From: Azospirillum lipoferum 4B
GTDB lineage: Bacteria > Pseudomonadota > Alphaproteobacteria > Azospirillales > Azospirillaceae
Direction of reading: 5' to 3'
DNA: 64,000 nt
Assembly: GCF_000283655.1 (NCBI RefSeq)
Contig: NC_016622.1
Location: forward strand, 508,501-572,500
Shown: positions 1 to 9,217 of the stretch, one piece after another
How positions within the stretch are numbered: position 1 is the stretch's first letter
Layout of the letters: each line of letters starts with the position of its first letter
Notes under the pieces: generated by a model
What the model was told of the DNA's origin: nothing
Database searches by the model: none
Seen by the model: the letters and a program-made list of their open reading frames with translations, nothing else
Translations under genes and position numbers: made by a program

Positions 1-750
1 CTCGCGCACTTCGGTGCGCTGCAGGTGGCGGATTTCCGTCGCCAGATTCTCGATGCTCGACGCGATCACGCCAAGGACCGAGAAGTAGAAGGCATGGCGG
101 TCGCGCGGGATGACCTGGGTCGACACCGGCTCCACCGACAGGCCCAGCTTGGCGGCGACATGCTCTTCAACCCGCGGGTCGATGTTGGCGAAGGTGCCGA
201 CGGCGCCGGAGATGGCGCAGGTGGCGATGTCCTGGCGCGCCTGGACCAGACGCTCGCGCCCGCGGGCGAAGGCGGCGTAATGGCTGGCCAGCTTCAGGCC
301 GAAGGTCGTCGGCTCGGCATGAATGCCGTGGCTGCGGCCGATGGTGACGGTGTCCTTGTGCTCGTATGCCCGGCGCTTCAGCGCGGCCAGCAGCGCGTCC
401 ATGTCGGCCAGCAGCAGGTCGGCGGCCTGGGTCATCTGCACGGCGAGGCAGGTGTCCAGCACGTCCGACGAGGTCATGCCCTGGTGGACGAAGCGGGCCT
501 CGGGGCCGACATACTCGGCGAGGTTGGTCAGGAAGGCGATGACGTCGTGCCGGGTCTCGCGCTCGATCTCGTCGATGCGGTCGATCTCCCACTTGCCGCG
601 CTCCCACACCGCCTTGGCGGCCTCCTTCGGGATGACGCCCAGCTCGGCCTGCGCGTCGCAGGCGTGCGCCTCGATCTCGAACCAGATGCGGAAGCGGTTT
701 TCCGGCTCCCAGATGCGGGCCATTTCGGGGCGGGTATAGCGGGGGATCAT
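1..750 (-). CDS. purB: Adenylosuccinate lyase, N-terminal 250 residues (runs off window start)
   Basis: Adenylosuccinate lyase acts twice in purine synthesis, releasing fumarate from SAICAR and from adenylosuccinate in the cytoplasm. Reading leftward from ATG at 750 the protein starts MIPRYTRPEMARIWEPENRF, has the TSSDVLDT stretch near residue 90 and the SHGIHAEPTTFG stretch near residue 140 that carry family active-site residues, and reaches NLATEIRHLQRTEV at the window edge. The start is supported by a GGAG-type ribosome binding site five to eight bases upstream. The C-terminal part, including the fumarase/aspartase signature loop, lies outside the window. It is transcribed away from the c-di-GMP gene to its right. 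Identification is secure; only completeness is unknown. Confidence 0.95.
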   Translation of the reverse strand, partial: MIPRYTRPEMARIWEPENRFRIWFEIEAHACDAQAELGVIPKEAAKAVWERGKWEIDRIDEIERETRHDVIAFLTNLAEYVGPEARFVHQGMTSSDVLDTCLAVQMTQAADLLLADMDALLAALKRRAYEHKDTVTIGRSHGIHAEPTTFGLKLASHYAAFARGRERLVQARQDIATCAISGAVGTFANIDPRVEEHVAAKLGLSVEPVSTQVIPRDRHAFYFSVLGVIASSIENLATEIRHLQRTEVRE

Positions 751-1063
751 CGGCACTCTCCGGAGGATGCGGGCGCTGGATTGAGGGTGGCTTGCGGGTC
801 TCATAGCACGCGCGCGCGACCATAGCGGCGTGGGCAGGCGTTTTAAAGCCTCGCGATGCTCCGGTTCGCCCGTCCGGACCGGGCCGTCCTCTGCCGCGTT
901 AATATTTGCGGTCGAATCGTTGCCGGCCGAAGGGAATCCGCGCCTAAATCCCGGCAGGCGAAGTTTCCGCGATTTCCCTGTACACTCGTGGTCGCGCCGC
1001 GGATCGCCCATCCAAGGGCGAGGAAAACAGTCAAAGAGTCGCGCCTTGGTGGATTTGATTCGC

Positions 1064-1092
1064 TTGCAGTTGAATCCGGGCGAGCATTAAGC
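1064..1092 (+). promoter_or_regulatory. Weak candidate promoter in the purB / GGDEF-EAL divergent gap
   Basis: The gap between purB and the GGDEF-EAL gene (751-1175) has no convincing gene. It holds a TTGCAG hexamer at 1064, a 17-base spacer and TTAAGC at 1087, a poor but plausibly placed sigma-70-like pair about 85 bases before the TTG start at 1176. No clear purB promoter was recognised. Confidence 0.2.
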
Positions 1093-1175
1093 AACACTTG
1101 CACAGCGCATCGGGGCCGGCCCCAGTCGGTTTCCGCGAGCTCGATTCTGATCAGCCCATCCGAAGGGAGCCTTTC

Positions 1176-4100
1176 TTGTCCGACCCCGTCGCCGAGCTGG
1201 TCCGTGCGCCGTCGCGCTCGTCAGACGAGGCCCGGCTCTACCGCCTGCAGTTCCTGGCGTCGATGGCGCTGGTGTCGGCGCTCGTCCTCGGGCTCGGCTT
1301 CTATTTCGTCTGGCAGCATTGGGCCGACCTGGAGCACGACCTGAAGCAGAGCGAGGCGCGCTATGTCCAGGAGCAGCATCAGGCCCTGGTGCAGGAGGTG
1401 GAGAACGCCCAATCCTATCTGGCCTACATGCGCTCGCGCGTCGAACCGCTTCTGAAGGAGCAGCTGCGCGCCCAGGTGGATGAGGCGTATTCCATCGCCC
1501 GCAGCGTCTATGACAGGGAAAAGGACATCCTGCCCGATGCGGCGGTGAAGGAATCCATCAAGGAGACGCTGCGGCCGCTCCGCTTCTCCGGCGGGCGCGG
1601 CTACTATTTCATCCACGATCTGCACGGCGAGTCGGTGCTGATGCCGGTCGATCCGTCGCGGGAAGGAACATCGCCCTTCGCGGCTCCCGACCCGCAGGGT
1701 GCCGCGGTGGTGCGCGAGCTGACACGGGCGGTCCAGGACCCCAGCCTGCGCGGCTTCGCCCGCTACCGCTGGCGCATGCCCGACGACCCGTCGCAGTTGG
1801 TGGACAAGCTGGCCTTCGTCCGCCGGTTCGAACCCTATGACTGGCTGATCGGTGCCGGCGATTCGCTGGGAGCGGTGGAGGCGCAGCTTCAGCGCGAATC
1901 GCTGGAACGGCTGCGCGCCTTCCGCTTCGGAGAGACCGGCTATATCGGCGTTCTGCGCCAGGACGGGCAGGTTCTGCTGTCGCCCACCGCGCCGGCGTCG
2001 GAAGGGATGAACGCGCGCGACCTGCCGTGGAAGACCGAACGCGATCTCGTCACCCGCTTTCTGGAGCAGGGGCGCCAGGGCGGCGGGGAGGTGCGCTACG
2101 ACTGGATCCATCCGGTCACCGCGCGGCCGACGCCGAAGATGGCCTATGTCTCCGCCCCCAGCGTGTGGGGCTGGATCCTCGTTGCCGGCTTCTACATCGA
2201 CGATGTCGGCAAGGAGATGGAGGCCCGCCGGGCCGAGATCAGCCGCGGCGTCAACCTGCGCGTCTGGACCACGGTCGCGGTGCTGGGCGTGGCGCTGGCC
2301 GCATCCGTCGGCGTGTCATGGCTGGTCACCGGCTGGATCCGGCGCATCGTCGGCAGCTATCAGCTGCGGGTCCGGCACAGCGACAGCATGCTGCGCGAGC
2401 GGGCGCGGCAGCTCTATCTCGCCAATTTCTTCGTCGACCATGTGTCGGAGATCGTCGTCCTGGCCGATGCCAACCTGAACATCGCCTACATCAACCCCTT
2501 CGGCTGCAAGGCGCTGGGCGGGACGCTGGAAGACCTGGTGATGGGGCAGGCCGACCTGCTGAAGCGCTTCGCTGCGGAGGGCGAGGACGCGGCCAGCCAT
2601 TACGAGACCGTCTACCACACCCCGGACGGCCGCACTCTGGAGCTGGAGGTCACCGCCAGCCGCATCACCTACGAGGGTGAGGTCTACTACTCCGCCATCG
2701 CCCGCGACATCAGCGAGCGCAAGCGGGCGGAATGGCAGCTGCGGCTGTCGGCCAAGGTGTTCGACAACGCGGCGGAGGGCATGTTCGTCGCCAACGAGCA
2801 CCGGCAGATCGTCGCCGCCAACGATGCCTTCGCCCGCATCACCGGCTATGACCGGGACGAGGTGCTGGGCCGCGGTCCGGAATTCCTGCGCTCCGACCGC
2901 AATCCGCCGGGCTTCTATGACGATCTGTGGGCACAGCTGCGCGAGAACGGCCATTGGGCCGGCGAGATCTGGAGCACGCGCAAGAGCGGCGAGGTGTTCC
3001 CGGAATGGCTGAGCGTCAAGCTTGTGCGGAACGAGGATGGCGCGGTCGCCAACTACATCGCCGCCTTCACCGACATCACCGAGACCCGCGCGCAGGAGGA
3101 ACGCATCCGCCATCTGGCGCAGTTCGATTTCCTGACCGACCTGCCCAACCGCTTCCTGCTGCGCGACCGGCTGGACCGCGCCATGCTGGCCGCCGGTCGC
3201 CACGGCACCAAGGTGGGATTGCTGTTCGTCGATCTCGACCGCTTCAAGACCATCAACGACAGCCTGGGCCATCAGGTCGGCGACGGGCTGCTGCGTGAGG
3301 TGGCGGCCCGGCTGCTCGGCACGGTGCGGGCCAGCGACACGGTCAGCCGCCAGGGCGGCGACGAGTTCATCATCCTGATCAGCGACATGGACAGCCCCGA
3401 CGCGGCCGGCATCGTGGCGCGCAAGGTGCTGCACGCCCTGTCGGAGCCCTATCTGATCGACGGGCACGAGCTGCAGGTCACGCCCTCCATCGGCATCGCC
3501 GTCTACCCGGACGACGGCACCGGCATCGATGCGCTGCTGAAGAGCGCCGACATGGCGATGTACGCCGCCAAGGAGGCCGGGCGCGCCACCTACCAGTTCT
3601 TCACGCCGGAGTTGAACCGCCGCGCCTCTGACCGGATGTGGACGGAGAACAACCTGCGCCGCGCCCTGGCCAACAACGAGCTGGAGCTGCATTTCCAGCC
3701 GCAGTTCTCGCTGGACGGCCGCCGCCTGATCGGGGCGGAGGCGCTGGTGCGCTGGCGTCAGCCCGACGGCACGCTGATCATGCCCGGCCAGTTCATCCCC
3801 GTTGCCGAGGATACCGGCCTGATCCTGCCGCTGGGCGATTGGGTGCTGGGGGAGGCCTGCCGCCGGGCGGCGGAGCTGCTGCGGCACCAGGACCTGATGA
3901 TCGCCATCAACCTGTCGGCCGTGCAGGTGCGCCGCCCCGGACTGGCGGAACGGGTGGCCGGCTGGCTGTCGGCCTACGGCATCCCGCCCTCGGCGCTGGA
4001 GCTGGAGGTGACGGAAAGCGTCCTGATGGACGATTCCGATGTGGTGTCGGAAACCTTCTCGCAACTGCGCGAGATGGGGGTGCCGCTCGCCATCGATGAT

Positions 4101-4433
4101 TTCGGTACCGGCTACTCCTCGCTGGCCTATCTGAAACGGTTCCGGGTCGACAAGCTGAAGATCGACCGCAGTTTCGTCAGCGGCCTGCGCGCCGGCAATC
4201 CGGACAGCGGCGCCATCGCCGAGGCGATCATCGGCATGGCGCGCAGCTTGCGCATGCAGACGCTGGCCGAGGGGGTGGAGACGGAGGAGCAGTATCACTG
4301 CCTCGCCACCATGGGCTGCGACCAGTGTCAGGGCTATCTGCTGGGCCGTCCCATGCCCTACGAGGACTTCCTGGCCTTCGTCCGCCGCGATGCCGGCACG
4401 CCTCAGCCGCAGTTGGCGGAGGTGGTGGAGTAG
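1176..4433 (+). CDS. Membrane Cache-PAS-PAS-GGDEF-EAL c-di-GMP turnover protein
   Basis: A 1085-residue inner-membrane protein that should make and/or break cyclic di-GMP in response to an extracytoplasmic ligand. Order from the chosen TTG start: membrane helix near 25-46, periplasmic double Cache-type region to about 345 (GYYFIHD near 150, GYIGVL near 255), second helix near 365-390, two PAS domains between about 420 and 655, GGDEF with an intact GGDEF motif at about 727-731, and EAL with intact EALVRW at about 855. Both catalytic signatures look complete, so either activity is possible. The frame is open from TTG 1098, but GAAGGGAG just before TTG 1176 favours the shorter form. It stands alone; a palindromic repeat follows it. 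Confidence 0.9.
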   Translation: MSDPVAELVRAPSRSSDEARLYRLQFLASMALVSALVLGLGFYFVWQHWADLEHDLKQSEARYVQEQHQALVQEVENAQSYLAYMRSRVEPLLKEQLRAQVDEAYSIARSVYDREKDILPDAAVKESIKETLRPLRFSGGRGYYFIHDLHGESVLMPVDPSREGTSPFAAPDPQGAAVVRELTRAVQDPSLRGFARYRWRMPDDPSQLVDKLAFVRRFEPYDWLIGAGDSLGAVEAQLQRESLERLRAFRFGETGYIGVLRQDGQVLLSPTAPASEGMNARDLPWKTERDLVTRFLEQGRQGGGEVRYDWIHPVTARPTPKMAYVSAPSVWGWILVAGFYIDDVGKEMEARRAEISRGVNLRVWTTVAVLGVALAASVGVSWLVTGWIRRIVGSYQLRVRHSDSMLRERARQLYLANFFVDHVSEIVVLADANLNIAYINPFGCKALGGTLEDLVMGQADLLKRFAAEGEDAASHYETVYHTPDGRTLELEVTASRITYEGEVYYSAIARDISERKRAEWQLRLSAKVFDNAAEGMFVANEHRQIVAANDAFARITGYDRDEVLGRGPEFLRSDRNPPGFYDDLWAQLRENGHWAGEIWSTRKSGEVFPEWLSVKLVRNEDGAVANYIAAFTDITETRAQEERIRHLAQFDFLTDLPNRFLLRDRLDRAMLAAGRHGTKVGLLFVDLDRFKTINDSLGHQVGDGLLREVAARLLGTVRASDTVSRQGGDEFIILISDMDSPDAAGIVARKVLHALSEPYLIDGHELQVTPSIGIAVYPDDGTGIDALLKSADMAMYAAKEAGRATYQFFTPELNRRASDRMWTENNLRRALANNELELHFQPQFSLDGRRLIGAEALVRWRQPDGTLIMPGQFIPVAEDTGLILPLGDWVLGEACRRAAELLRHQDLMIAINLSAVQVRRPGLAERVAGWLSAYGIPPSALELEVTESVLMDDSDVVSETFSQLREMGVPLAIDDFGTGYSSLAYLKRFRVDKLKIDRSFVSGLRAGNPDSGAIAEAIIGMARSLRMQTLAEGVETEEQYHCLATMGCDQCQGYLLGRPMPYEDFLAFVRRDAGTPQPQLAEVVE

Positions 4434-4510
4434 GTGGCGGGAACCACCCGCCCTTGGCCACAGGGCTATCGCATATGAGGTTTCAAGCGAAGGCTTTTGC
4501 GTTTCGGATA

Positions 4511-4620
4511 CCCTTCTCCCCTTGTGGGGCGGGATGAGGGGTACAGCGGCCGCAAGGCCGTGGGAATCAATGGTTTGCACCCCCTCACCCCAACCCCTCT
4601 CCCACAAGGGGAGAGGGGCT
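4511..4620. repeat. GC-rich palindromic intergenic repeat, copy 1
   Basis: Contains a perfect 13-base inverted repeat, CTCCCCTTGTGGG at 4516-4528 and CCCACAAGGGGAG at 4601-4613, plus nested GAGGGGT/ACCCCCTC arms. It sits between convergent genes (GGDEF-EAL and the YgjP-type peptidase). The same CCCTCTCCC / GGGAGAGGG theme recurs near 8971, 12066, 52316 and 56587. It could fold as a terminator-like hairpin in either transcript. Confidence 0.75.
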
Positions 4621-4658
4621 TCGTCGGCAAACAATCCAATATGCGATTGCCCTGCTCT

Positions 4659-5426
4659 TCACCCGTACCGCAGCAGTCGCGTGCCGTTGGCCTTCAGCCA
4701 GGCCCGCGGCAACTCGACATCCCGACCGGCGGTCAGGCTGGCGCACAGCGCCCAGAAGCGCGGGGAGTGGTTCATCTCGCGCAGGTGCGCCACCTCATGG
4801 CCGACGACATAGTCCAGCACCGGTTCCGGCGTCAGGATCAGGCGCCAGGAGAAGGAGAGCCGGCCGGTCGACGAACAGCTGCCCCAGCGGCTTTTGGTGT
4901 CGCGGATGGTGACGGCGGCGACGCGGGCGCCGATGGACGCGGCCTTGACGCGGGCGCGGGCCGCCAGTTCGCGCTTCGCCTCGGCGGTCAGGAAATCGCG
5001 GACACGGCGGGCCACATGTTCCGGCTGGCCGCCGACCAGCAGGGCGCCCTCCTCGATCCGGGTCGGGCCGCGCAGGCCGGGGTCGTGGCGGATCACATGC
5101 TCGACGCCCAGATAGGGCACGCTGGCCCCGTCGGCGAAGGGCAGGGAGGGCGGCATCGCCGCCAGACGCGCCCGCAGCCAGCCGTCATGCCGGCCGACGA
5201 ACTGGCGGGCGTCGGTCTCCGACACGCCGACCGGGACGACAACCTGCACCAACCCGCGCCCGGCATCGACGCGCAGGGTCATGCGTGTGGCGCGCGTGCT
5301 CTCCCGCAGTTCCAGCGGAATCGGCAGGCCGGAAATCTCCAGCGCCCGCGGCGGCTGGGGCGGCCGGGCGGCGGAACGCTTGCGTTTGCGCAAGAGGGCG
5401 GGGAGGGAAGGGCGGCGCTGCACCAT
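4659..5426 (-). CDS. YgjP/SprT-like M48-type metallopeptidase (DUF45 family)
   Basis: A soluble 255-residue protein of the YgjP/DUF45 family, putative zinc metallopeptidases of poorly defined substrate. The zinc motif HEVAH is at 210-214, with a third ligand candidate in the following REMNHSPRFW stretch, and the family hallmark RWGSCS lies about 45 residues earlier. Length is typical for the family. The start at 5426 has no obvious ribosome binding site, so a few N-terminal residues are uncertain; the basic N-terminus (RKRKR) is natural for the family. It is divergent from the hybrid kinase at 5691. The family is clear; the biochemical role is not established. Confidence 0.85.
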   Translation of the reverse strand: MVQRRPSLPALLRKRKRSAARPPQPPRALEISGLPIPLELRESTRATRMTLRVDAGRGLVQVVVPVGVSETDARQFVGRHDGWLRARLAAMPPSLPFADGASVPYLGVEHVIRHDPGLRGPTRIEEGALLVGGQPEHVARRVRDFLTAEAKRELAARARVKAASIGARVAAVTIRDTKSRWGSCSSTGRLSFSWRLILTPEPVLDYVVGHEVAHLREMNHSPRFWALCASLTAGRDVELPRAWLKANGTRLLRYG

Positions 5427-5564
5427 GCCGTCTTATAGCGCGGCTTCGGCCATATGCGGAAGCGTCCTCCCACCTCGACGGTAAAGGAGTTCCGGCACAG
5501 CCTCGGCTTAAAGCATTAGGGCCTTCGAACGAACCATAGGCTATGGGGTCGACTGAGGTCACAT

Positions 5565-5594
5565 TTGACACGATCGATCGGAGCACAAGATAAA
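5565..5594 (+). promoter_or_regulatory. Candidate sigma-70 promoter for the PAS hybrid kinase
   Basis: TTGACA at 5565-5570 is followed after 18 bases by GATAAA at 5589-5594. The TTG that would open the longest reading frame of the downstream kinase lies inside this -35 box, which argues that translation starts further in, near 5691. The leader would be about 90 bases. Confidence 0.45.
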
Positions 5595-5690
5595 GCAGAG
5601 GTAACGCGGTGGTCCCACGATCCCCGTTTTCCCACAGTTCGAAACGTCTTTTTTTCTTTCTTCGGTCCTCCCCGCAGTTTTGCCGAGTAC

Positions 5691-7298
5691 ATGCAAATGA
5701 CTCTCATCCAAGGACAGGCGCCGAGCCGCGCGGACTGGTTCGACGCCCTGCTGTCGGCCAACGACGCCCCCCATGCGTTGCTTGGCGAGGACGGGTGCGT
5801 GCTCGCGGCGAACCGCGCCTTCGCCGACGCTCTTGGACTTGTCCAGGATGCGGTGGAAGGGCGAAGTCTGGCGGAGGGCGGGCTGCCGGCGGGGGCGGTG
5901 GACGCGCTCGACGCGCTGCGGCGCCAGGTGCTGGCGACCGGCATACCGGCCAGCTGTGCCGGACCGTTTCCCGGCCTTGGGCGGGCCGTGGCATTGACCC
6001 CGGTGCGGGATGCCGGCGGCGCTATTCGCGCGGTGGCGCTGATCGCCGACGCCGGCGCTGCCGCCCTGGCGGAGGCGCGGGCGGAGGCTGCGCAGGCGCG
6101 TGCCGATGCGGAGCGCGCCCGCACCGCCAAGGGCAAGTTCCTGTCGGCGGCCAGCCATGACCTGCGCCAGCCCTTTCAGGCGATGCACCTGTTCCACCAT
6201 CTGCTGATCGGCCGGCTGACCGATCCGACCTCCATCGAGCTGGCGAACAAGCTGGAGCAGGCCATCGTCGGCGGCGAGACCCTGCTGCGCGCCCTGCTGG
6301 AGGTATCGGCGCTGGAAGCCGGGCTGGTCACCGCCAAGCCGCAGACCTTCCCGGTCGACGAGCTGCTCGCCAAGATGCTGGAGGAGTTCGGGCCGGAGGC
6401 GGAGGCCAAGGGGCTGCGCTTCAACGTCCGTCCGCTCGATGCCCAGGTCACCAGCGATCCCGCGCTGATGGAACGGCTGCTGCGGCCGATCCTGGCGAAC
6501 GCCCTGCGCTATACCCTGAAGGGCGGCATCCTGCTGGCGGCGCGGCGGCGTGGTGACGCCCTGCGCATCGAGGTGTGGGACACCGGCGTCGGCATCGATC
6601 CGGCCAACCATGGCGTGATCTTTGAGGACTTCCACCAGCTCGGCAATCCCGGCCGCGACCGCAAGCAGGGGCTGGGGCTGGGTCTCGCCATCGTGCGGCG
6701 GCTGTCGCAGGTGCTGGGGCACCCGGTGACGCTGCGCTCCAGGCTCGGCAAGGGCTCGGTCTTCGCGGTGGAGGTCCCGCTGACCGTTTCCAGCGGCGAC
6801 CGGTCGGGCGACGAGTCCGCCGACAGCGAACCGGAGCCGGCCGCCGGACCGTCGGCTTCCGCCGCTCCGGCGAAGGCCGGCACGGTGCTGGTGATCGAGG
6901 ATGACGCCATGCAGCTGGAAGGAATCGGCATGCTGCTGCGCGGCTGGGGCTATGCCGTCATCCCCGCCCGCGGCATCGTCGAGGCCTGCGCCGAGCTGGA
7001 CAGTGCCGCCACCGCTCCGGACCTCGTGCTGTCCGACCTGCGCCTGTCGGGGCTGGAGACCGGCATCGACGCCATCCAGGCGGTGCGCGCCCGCTGCGGC
7101 CGGCGCGTGCCGGGCGTGATCGTGACCGGCGATACCGACCCCGACCGGCTGCGCAGCGTCGACCGAAGCGGCCTGCCCCTGGTCCATAAGCCCTGCGATC
7201 CCCGGGCGCTGCGCCGCCTGCTCTGCTGCTGCATGAACGCGGATGCCGGACCCGCTCCGAATGGCGGGAACCGGCCGGATGCCCCCTGTTCGCGTTAG
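5691..7298 (+). CDS. PAS hybrid histidine kinase with C-terminal receiver (HDLRQP type)
   Basis: A soluble sensor of 535 residues: a short PAS-like region (about 10-120), coiled helix, HisKA with phosphoacceptor His156 in SAASHDLRQPFQAM, HATPase_c with NALRYT, DTGVGID and GLGLGLAIV boxes, and a C-terminal receiver (about 400-525) whose phosphorylatable Asp449 lies in LVLSDLRLSG. The HDLRQP H-box and attached receiver resemble NahK/ErcS'-type orphan hybrid kinases. No membrane segment, so the input is cytoplasmic. ATG 5691 or 5697 is the likely start although no strong ribosome binding site precedes either. Two paralogues with the same H-box lie at 41733 and 43443. The partner regulator is not adjacent. 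Confidence 0.88.
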   Translation: MQMTLIQGQAPSRADWFDALLSANDAPHALLGEDGCVLAANRAFADALGLVQDAVEGRSLAEGGLPAGAVDALDALRRQVLATGIPASCAGPFPGLGRAVALTPVRDAGGAIRAVALIADAGAAALAEARAEAAQARADAERARTAKGKFLSAASHDLRQPFQAMHLFHHLLIGRLTDPTSIELANKLEQAIVGGETLLRALLEVSALEAGLVTAKPQTFPVDELLAKMLEEFGPEAEAKGLRFNVRPLDAQVTSDPALMERLLRPILANALRYTLKGGILLAARRRGDALRIEVWDTGVGIDPANHGVIFEDFHQLGNPGRDRKQGLGLGLAIVRRLSQVLGHPVTLRSRLGKGSVFAVEVPLTVSSGDRSGDESADSEPEPAAGPSASAAPAKAGTVLVIEDDAMQLEGIGMLLRGWGYAVIPARGIVEACAELDSAATAPDLVLSDLRLSGLETGIDAIQAVRARCGRRVPGVIVTGDTDPDRLRSVDRSGLPLVHKPCDPRALRRLLCCCMNADAGPAPNGGNRPDAPCSR

Positions 7299-7378
7299 CC
7301 TTTCCGCGCCGACGCGTTTTCGCTCTGCAACATTCCGGCCGACAGCTTTCCCGCGCCATCGAACTGTAATGCGGCGTC

Positions 7379-7407
7379 TTGACAGACCCGGCCATGCGTG
7401 GGCAGTG
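7379..7407 (+). promoter_or_regulatory. Possible -35 element before ugpB
   Basis: The 298-base gap between the hybrid kinase and ugpB has no gene. TTGACA occurs at 7379-7384, but the hexamer 17 bases on (GCAGTG) is a poor -10, so this is only a hint. I looked for tandem CTGTCAT-type Pho boxes, expected for a phosphate-regulated ugp operon, and found only one imperfect half (CTGTAAT at 7364). Confidence 0.2.
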
Positions 7408-7596
7408 TGACGCTTAGTGCAACCAAACAATTTCGGAAGCGATCATCCGGTTATCGGTGCTTTTCGCAAGCGCAAACAGATGGCCGACACATGGCCGTAT
7501 GCGCCTGCCACCAAAACTTCACGAAAGCGTCGCGGGACGGCAACCCAATGCCCTCATGACAACCGCGAACCATACCGGGACAGGGAGACCCACCGC

Positions 7597-8949
7597 ATGT
7601 TGACCCGCCGCAAGCTTGCCCTCCTGACGGGCGCCGCCACCACCACCGCGCTGCTGTTCGCCGCGCTGCCGGGCTCCGCGCTGGCGCAAGGCAAGACGGT
7701 GATCGATTTCTGGCATGGCCTGCCGCAGCCGCTGGGCGGTCAGCTGGAACAGGTCGTCAAGGAGTTCAACGACAGCCAGCAGGCGGTGCAGGTCAACGCC
7801 TCCTACAAGGGCGCCTATCCCGAGACGATGCAGGCCGCCATCGCCGCCTTCCGCGCCGGCAACGCGCCGCACGTCGTCCAGATGTTCGAGGTCGGAACCG
7901 CTACCATGATGGCCGCCGGCCCGGCGGTGAAGCCGGTCTACCAGCTGATGCAGGAGACGGGGGCGGCCTTCGACGCCAATGCCTATATCCCGGCGGTGAA
8001 GGGCTACTACTCGTCCACGGACGGCAAGATGATGGCGCTGCCGTTCAACAGCTCCAGCACCATCATGTTCTACAACAAGGACGCCTTCCAGAAGGCCGGC
8101 CTCGACCCGAACAAGCCGCCGGCGACCTGGCCGGAGATGATCGAGGCGACGAAGAAGCTGAAGGCCTCGGGCTCCACCTGCCCCTTCACCACCTCCTGGC
8201 CGGTGTGGGCACAGTTCGAACAGCTGGGCGCCATCCACAACACGCCCTTCGCCAGCCAGGCCAACGGCTTCGACGGGCTGAACGCCGAGCTGAAGATCGA
8301 CGCCCCGCTCTACGTCAAGCATGTGCAGACGCTGATCGACATGCAGAAGGAGGGGCTGTTCAAGTATGGCGGCCGCGACAACAAGCCGGACGCCCTGTTC
8401 CCGTCGGGCGAATGCGCGATGATCCACGGCTCGTCCGGCCTGCGCAGCCGCATCATGAAGGAGGCGACCTTCGCCTGGGGTGCCGCCCCGCTGCCCTACT
8501 GGCCGGAATTCGCCAAGGACGGCCCGAAGAACAGCATCATCGGCGGCGCCGCCTTCTGGGTCATGACCTCGCCCAAGCGCACGCCTGCCGAATACAAGGC
8601 GGTGTCGCAGTTCTTCAGCTACCTCGCCCGGCCGGAGGTCGACGCGAAGTGGCACATGGACACCGGCTATGTCCCGGTGACGATGAAGGGCTTCGAACTG
8701 ACCAAGGCCCAGGGCTATTACGAGAAGAACCCCGGCGCCGACGTCCCGGCCGCCCAGCTGACCCGCACGCCGACCACCGAGAACAGCATGGGCCTGCGGC
8801 TGGGCAACCTGCCGGAAATCCGCAACATCATCCAGGAAGAGCTTGAGAAGGCCTTCCAGGGCCAGCAGGACGCCAAACAGGCGCTGGACTCCGCGGTAAA
8901 GCGCGGCAACGCCGTGCTGCGCAACTTCGAGCGCGCCAACAAGGGTTGA
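7597..8949 (+). CDS. ugpB: sn-Glycerol-3-phosphate ABC transporter, periplasmic binding protein
   Basis: The periplasmic receptor that delivers glycerol-3-phosphate and glycerophosphodiesters to UgpAE. The 450-residue precursor begins with a Sec signal peptide (MLTRRKLALLTG... ALPGSALAQ, cleavage near residue 31) and then the UgpB pattern: IDFWHGLPQPLG, AAFRAGNAPHVVQMFEVGTA, MMALPFNSSSTIMFYNKD. Length matches the family (about 440). An in-frame extension to 7417 is rejected because the ATG at 7597 has CAGGGAG upstream and the signal peptide begins there. First gene of ugpBAEC; a 268-base gap filled by a palindromic repeat separates it from ugpA, as often seen when the binding protein is made in excess. 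Confidence 0.93.
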   Translation: MLTRRKLALLTGAATTTALLFAALPGSALAQGKTVIDFWHGLPQPLGGQLEQVVKEFNDSQQAVQVNASYKGAYPETMQAAIAAFRAGNAPHVVQMFEVGTATMMAAGPAVKPVYQLMQETGAAFDANAYIPAVKGYYSSTDGKMMALPFNSSSTIMFYNKDAFQKAGLDPNKPPATWPEMIEATKKLKASGSTCPFTTSWPVWAQFEQLGAIHNTPFASQANGFDGLNAELKIDAPLYVKHVQTLIDMQKEGLFKYGGRDNKPDALFPSGECAMIHGSSGLRSRIMKEATFAWGAAPLPYWPEFAKDGPKNSIIGGAAFWVMTSPKRTPAEYKAVSQFFSYLARPEVDAKWHMDTGYVPVTMKGFELTKAQGYYEKNPGADVPAAQLTRTPTTENSMGLRLGNLPEIRNIIQEELEKAFQGQQDAKQALDSAVKRGNAVLRNFERANKG

Positions 8950-8970
8950 TCGGCTGAGCGACCCCAGGAT

Positions 8971-9172
8971 CCCCTCTCCCCCCGCTCACGCGCAAACTTC
9001 GTTTGCGCTGACGCGACAGGCGGACCTCCGGTCCGCCGAAAGCGGGGAGAGGGTTAGGGTGAGGGGGATGCGCGGCGTGGCTTTACAAGAATTGTGGCGC
9101 TTCGATCTTCCCCCAATCCACTCCATGCCTCCCCCTCACCCCGACCCTCTCCCCGGGGGGTGAGAGGGGGAT
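8971..9172. repeat. GC-rich palindromic intergenic repeat, copy 2 (composite)
   Basis: Between ugpB and ugpA. It is nested: outer CCCCTCTCCCCCCGCT (8971) against AGCGGGGAGAGGG (about 9040), inner GCGCAAAC/GTTTGCGC and GGACCTCCGGTCC hairpins, then AGGGTGAGGGGGA paired with TCCCCCTCACCC near 9130. The resulting RNA hairpins could stabilise the ugpB message or attenuate read-through to ugpAEC; that is inference. Confidence 0.75.
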
Positions 9173-9217
9173 AAGGCGGCCCCCAAACGTTACGCACAAC
9201 CCACGAAAGACCATCCT

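Noticed and set aside
7360-7385. Pho box before ugpB
   Set aside because: Only one imperfect CTGTAAT half is present; the 11-base-spaced second half does not match.
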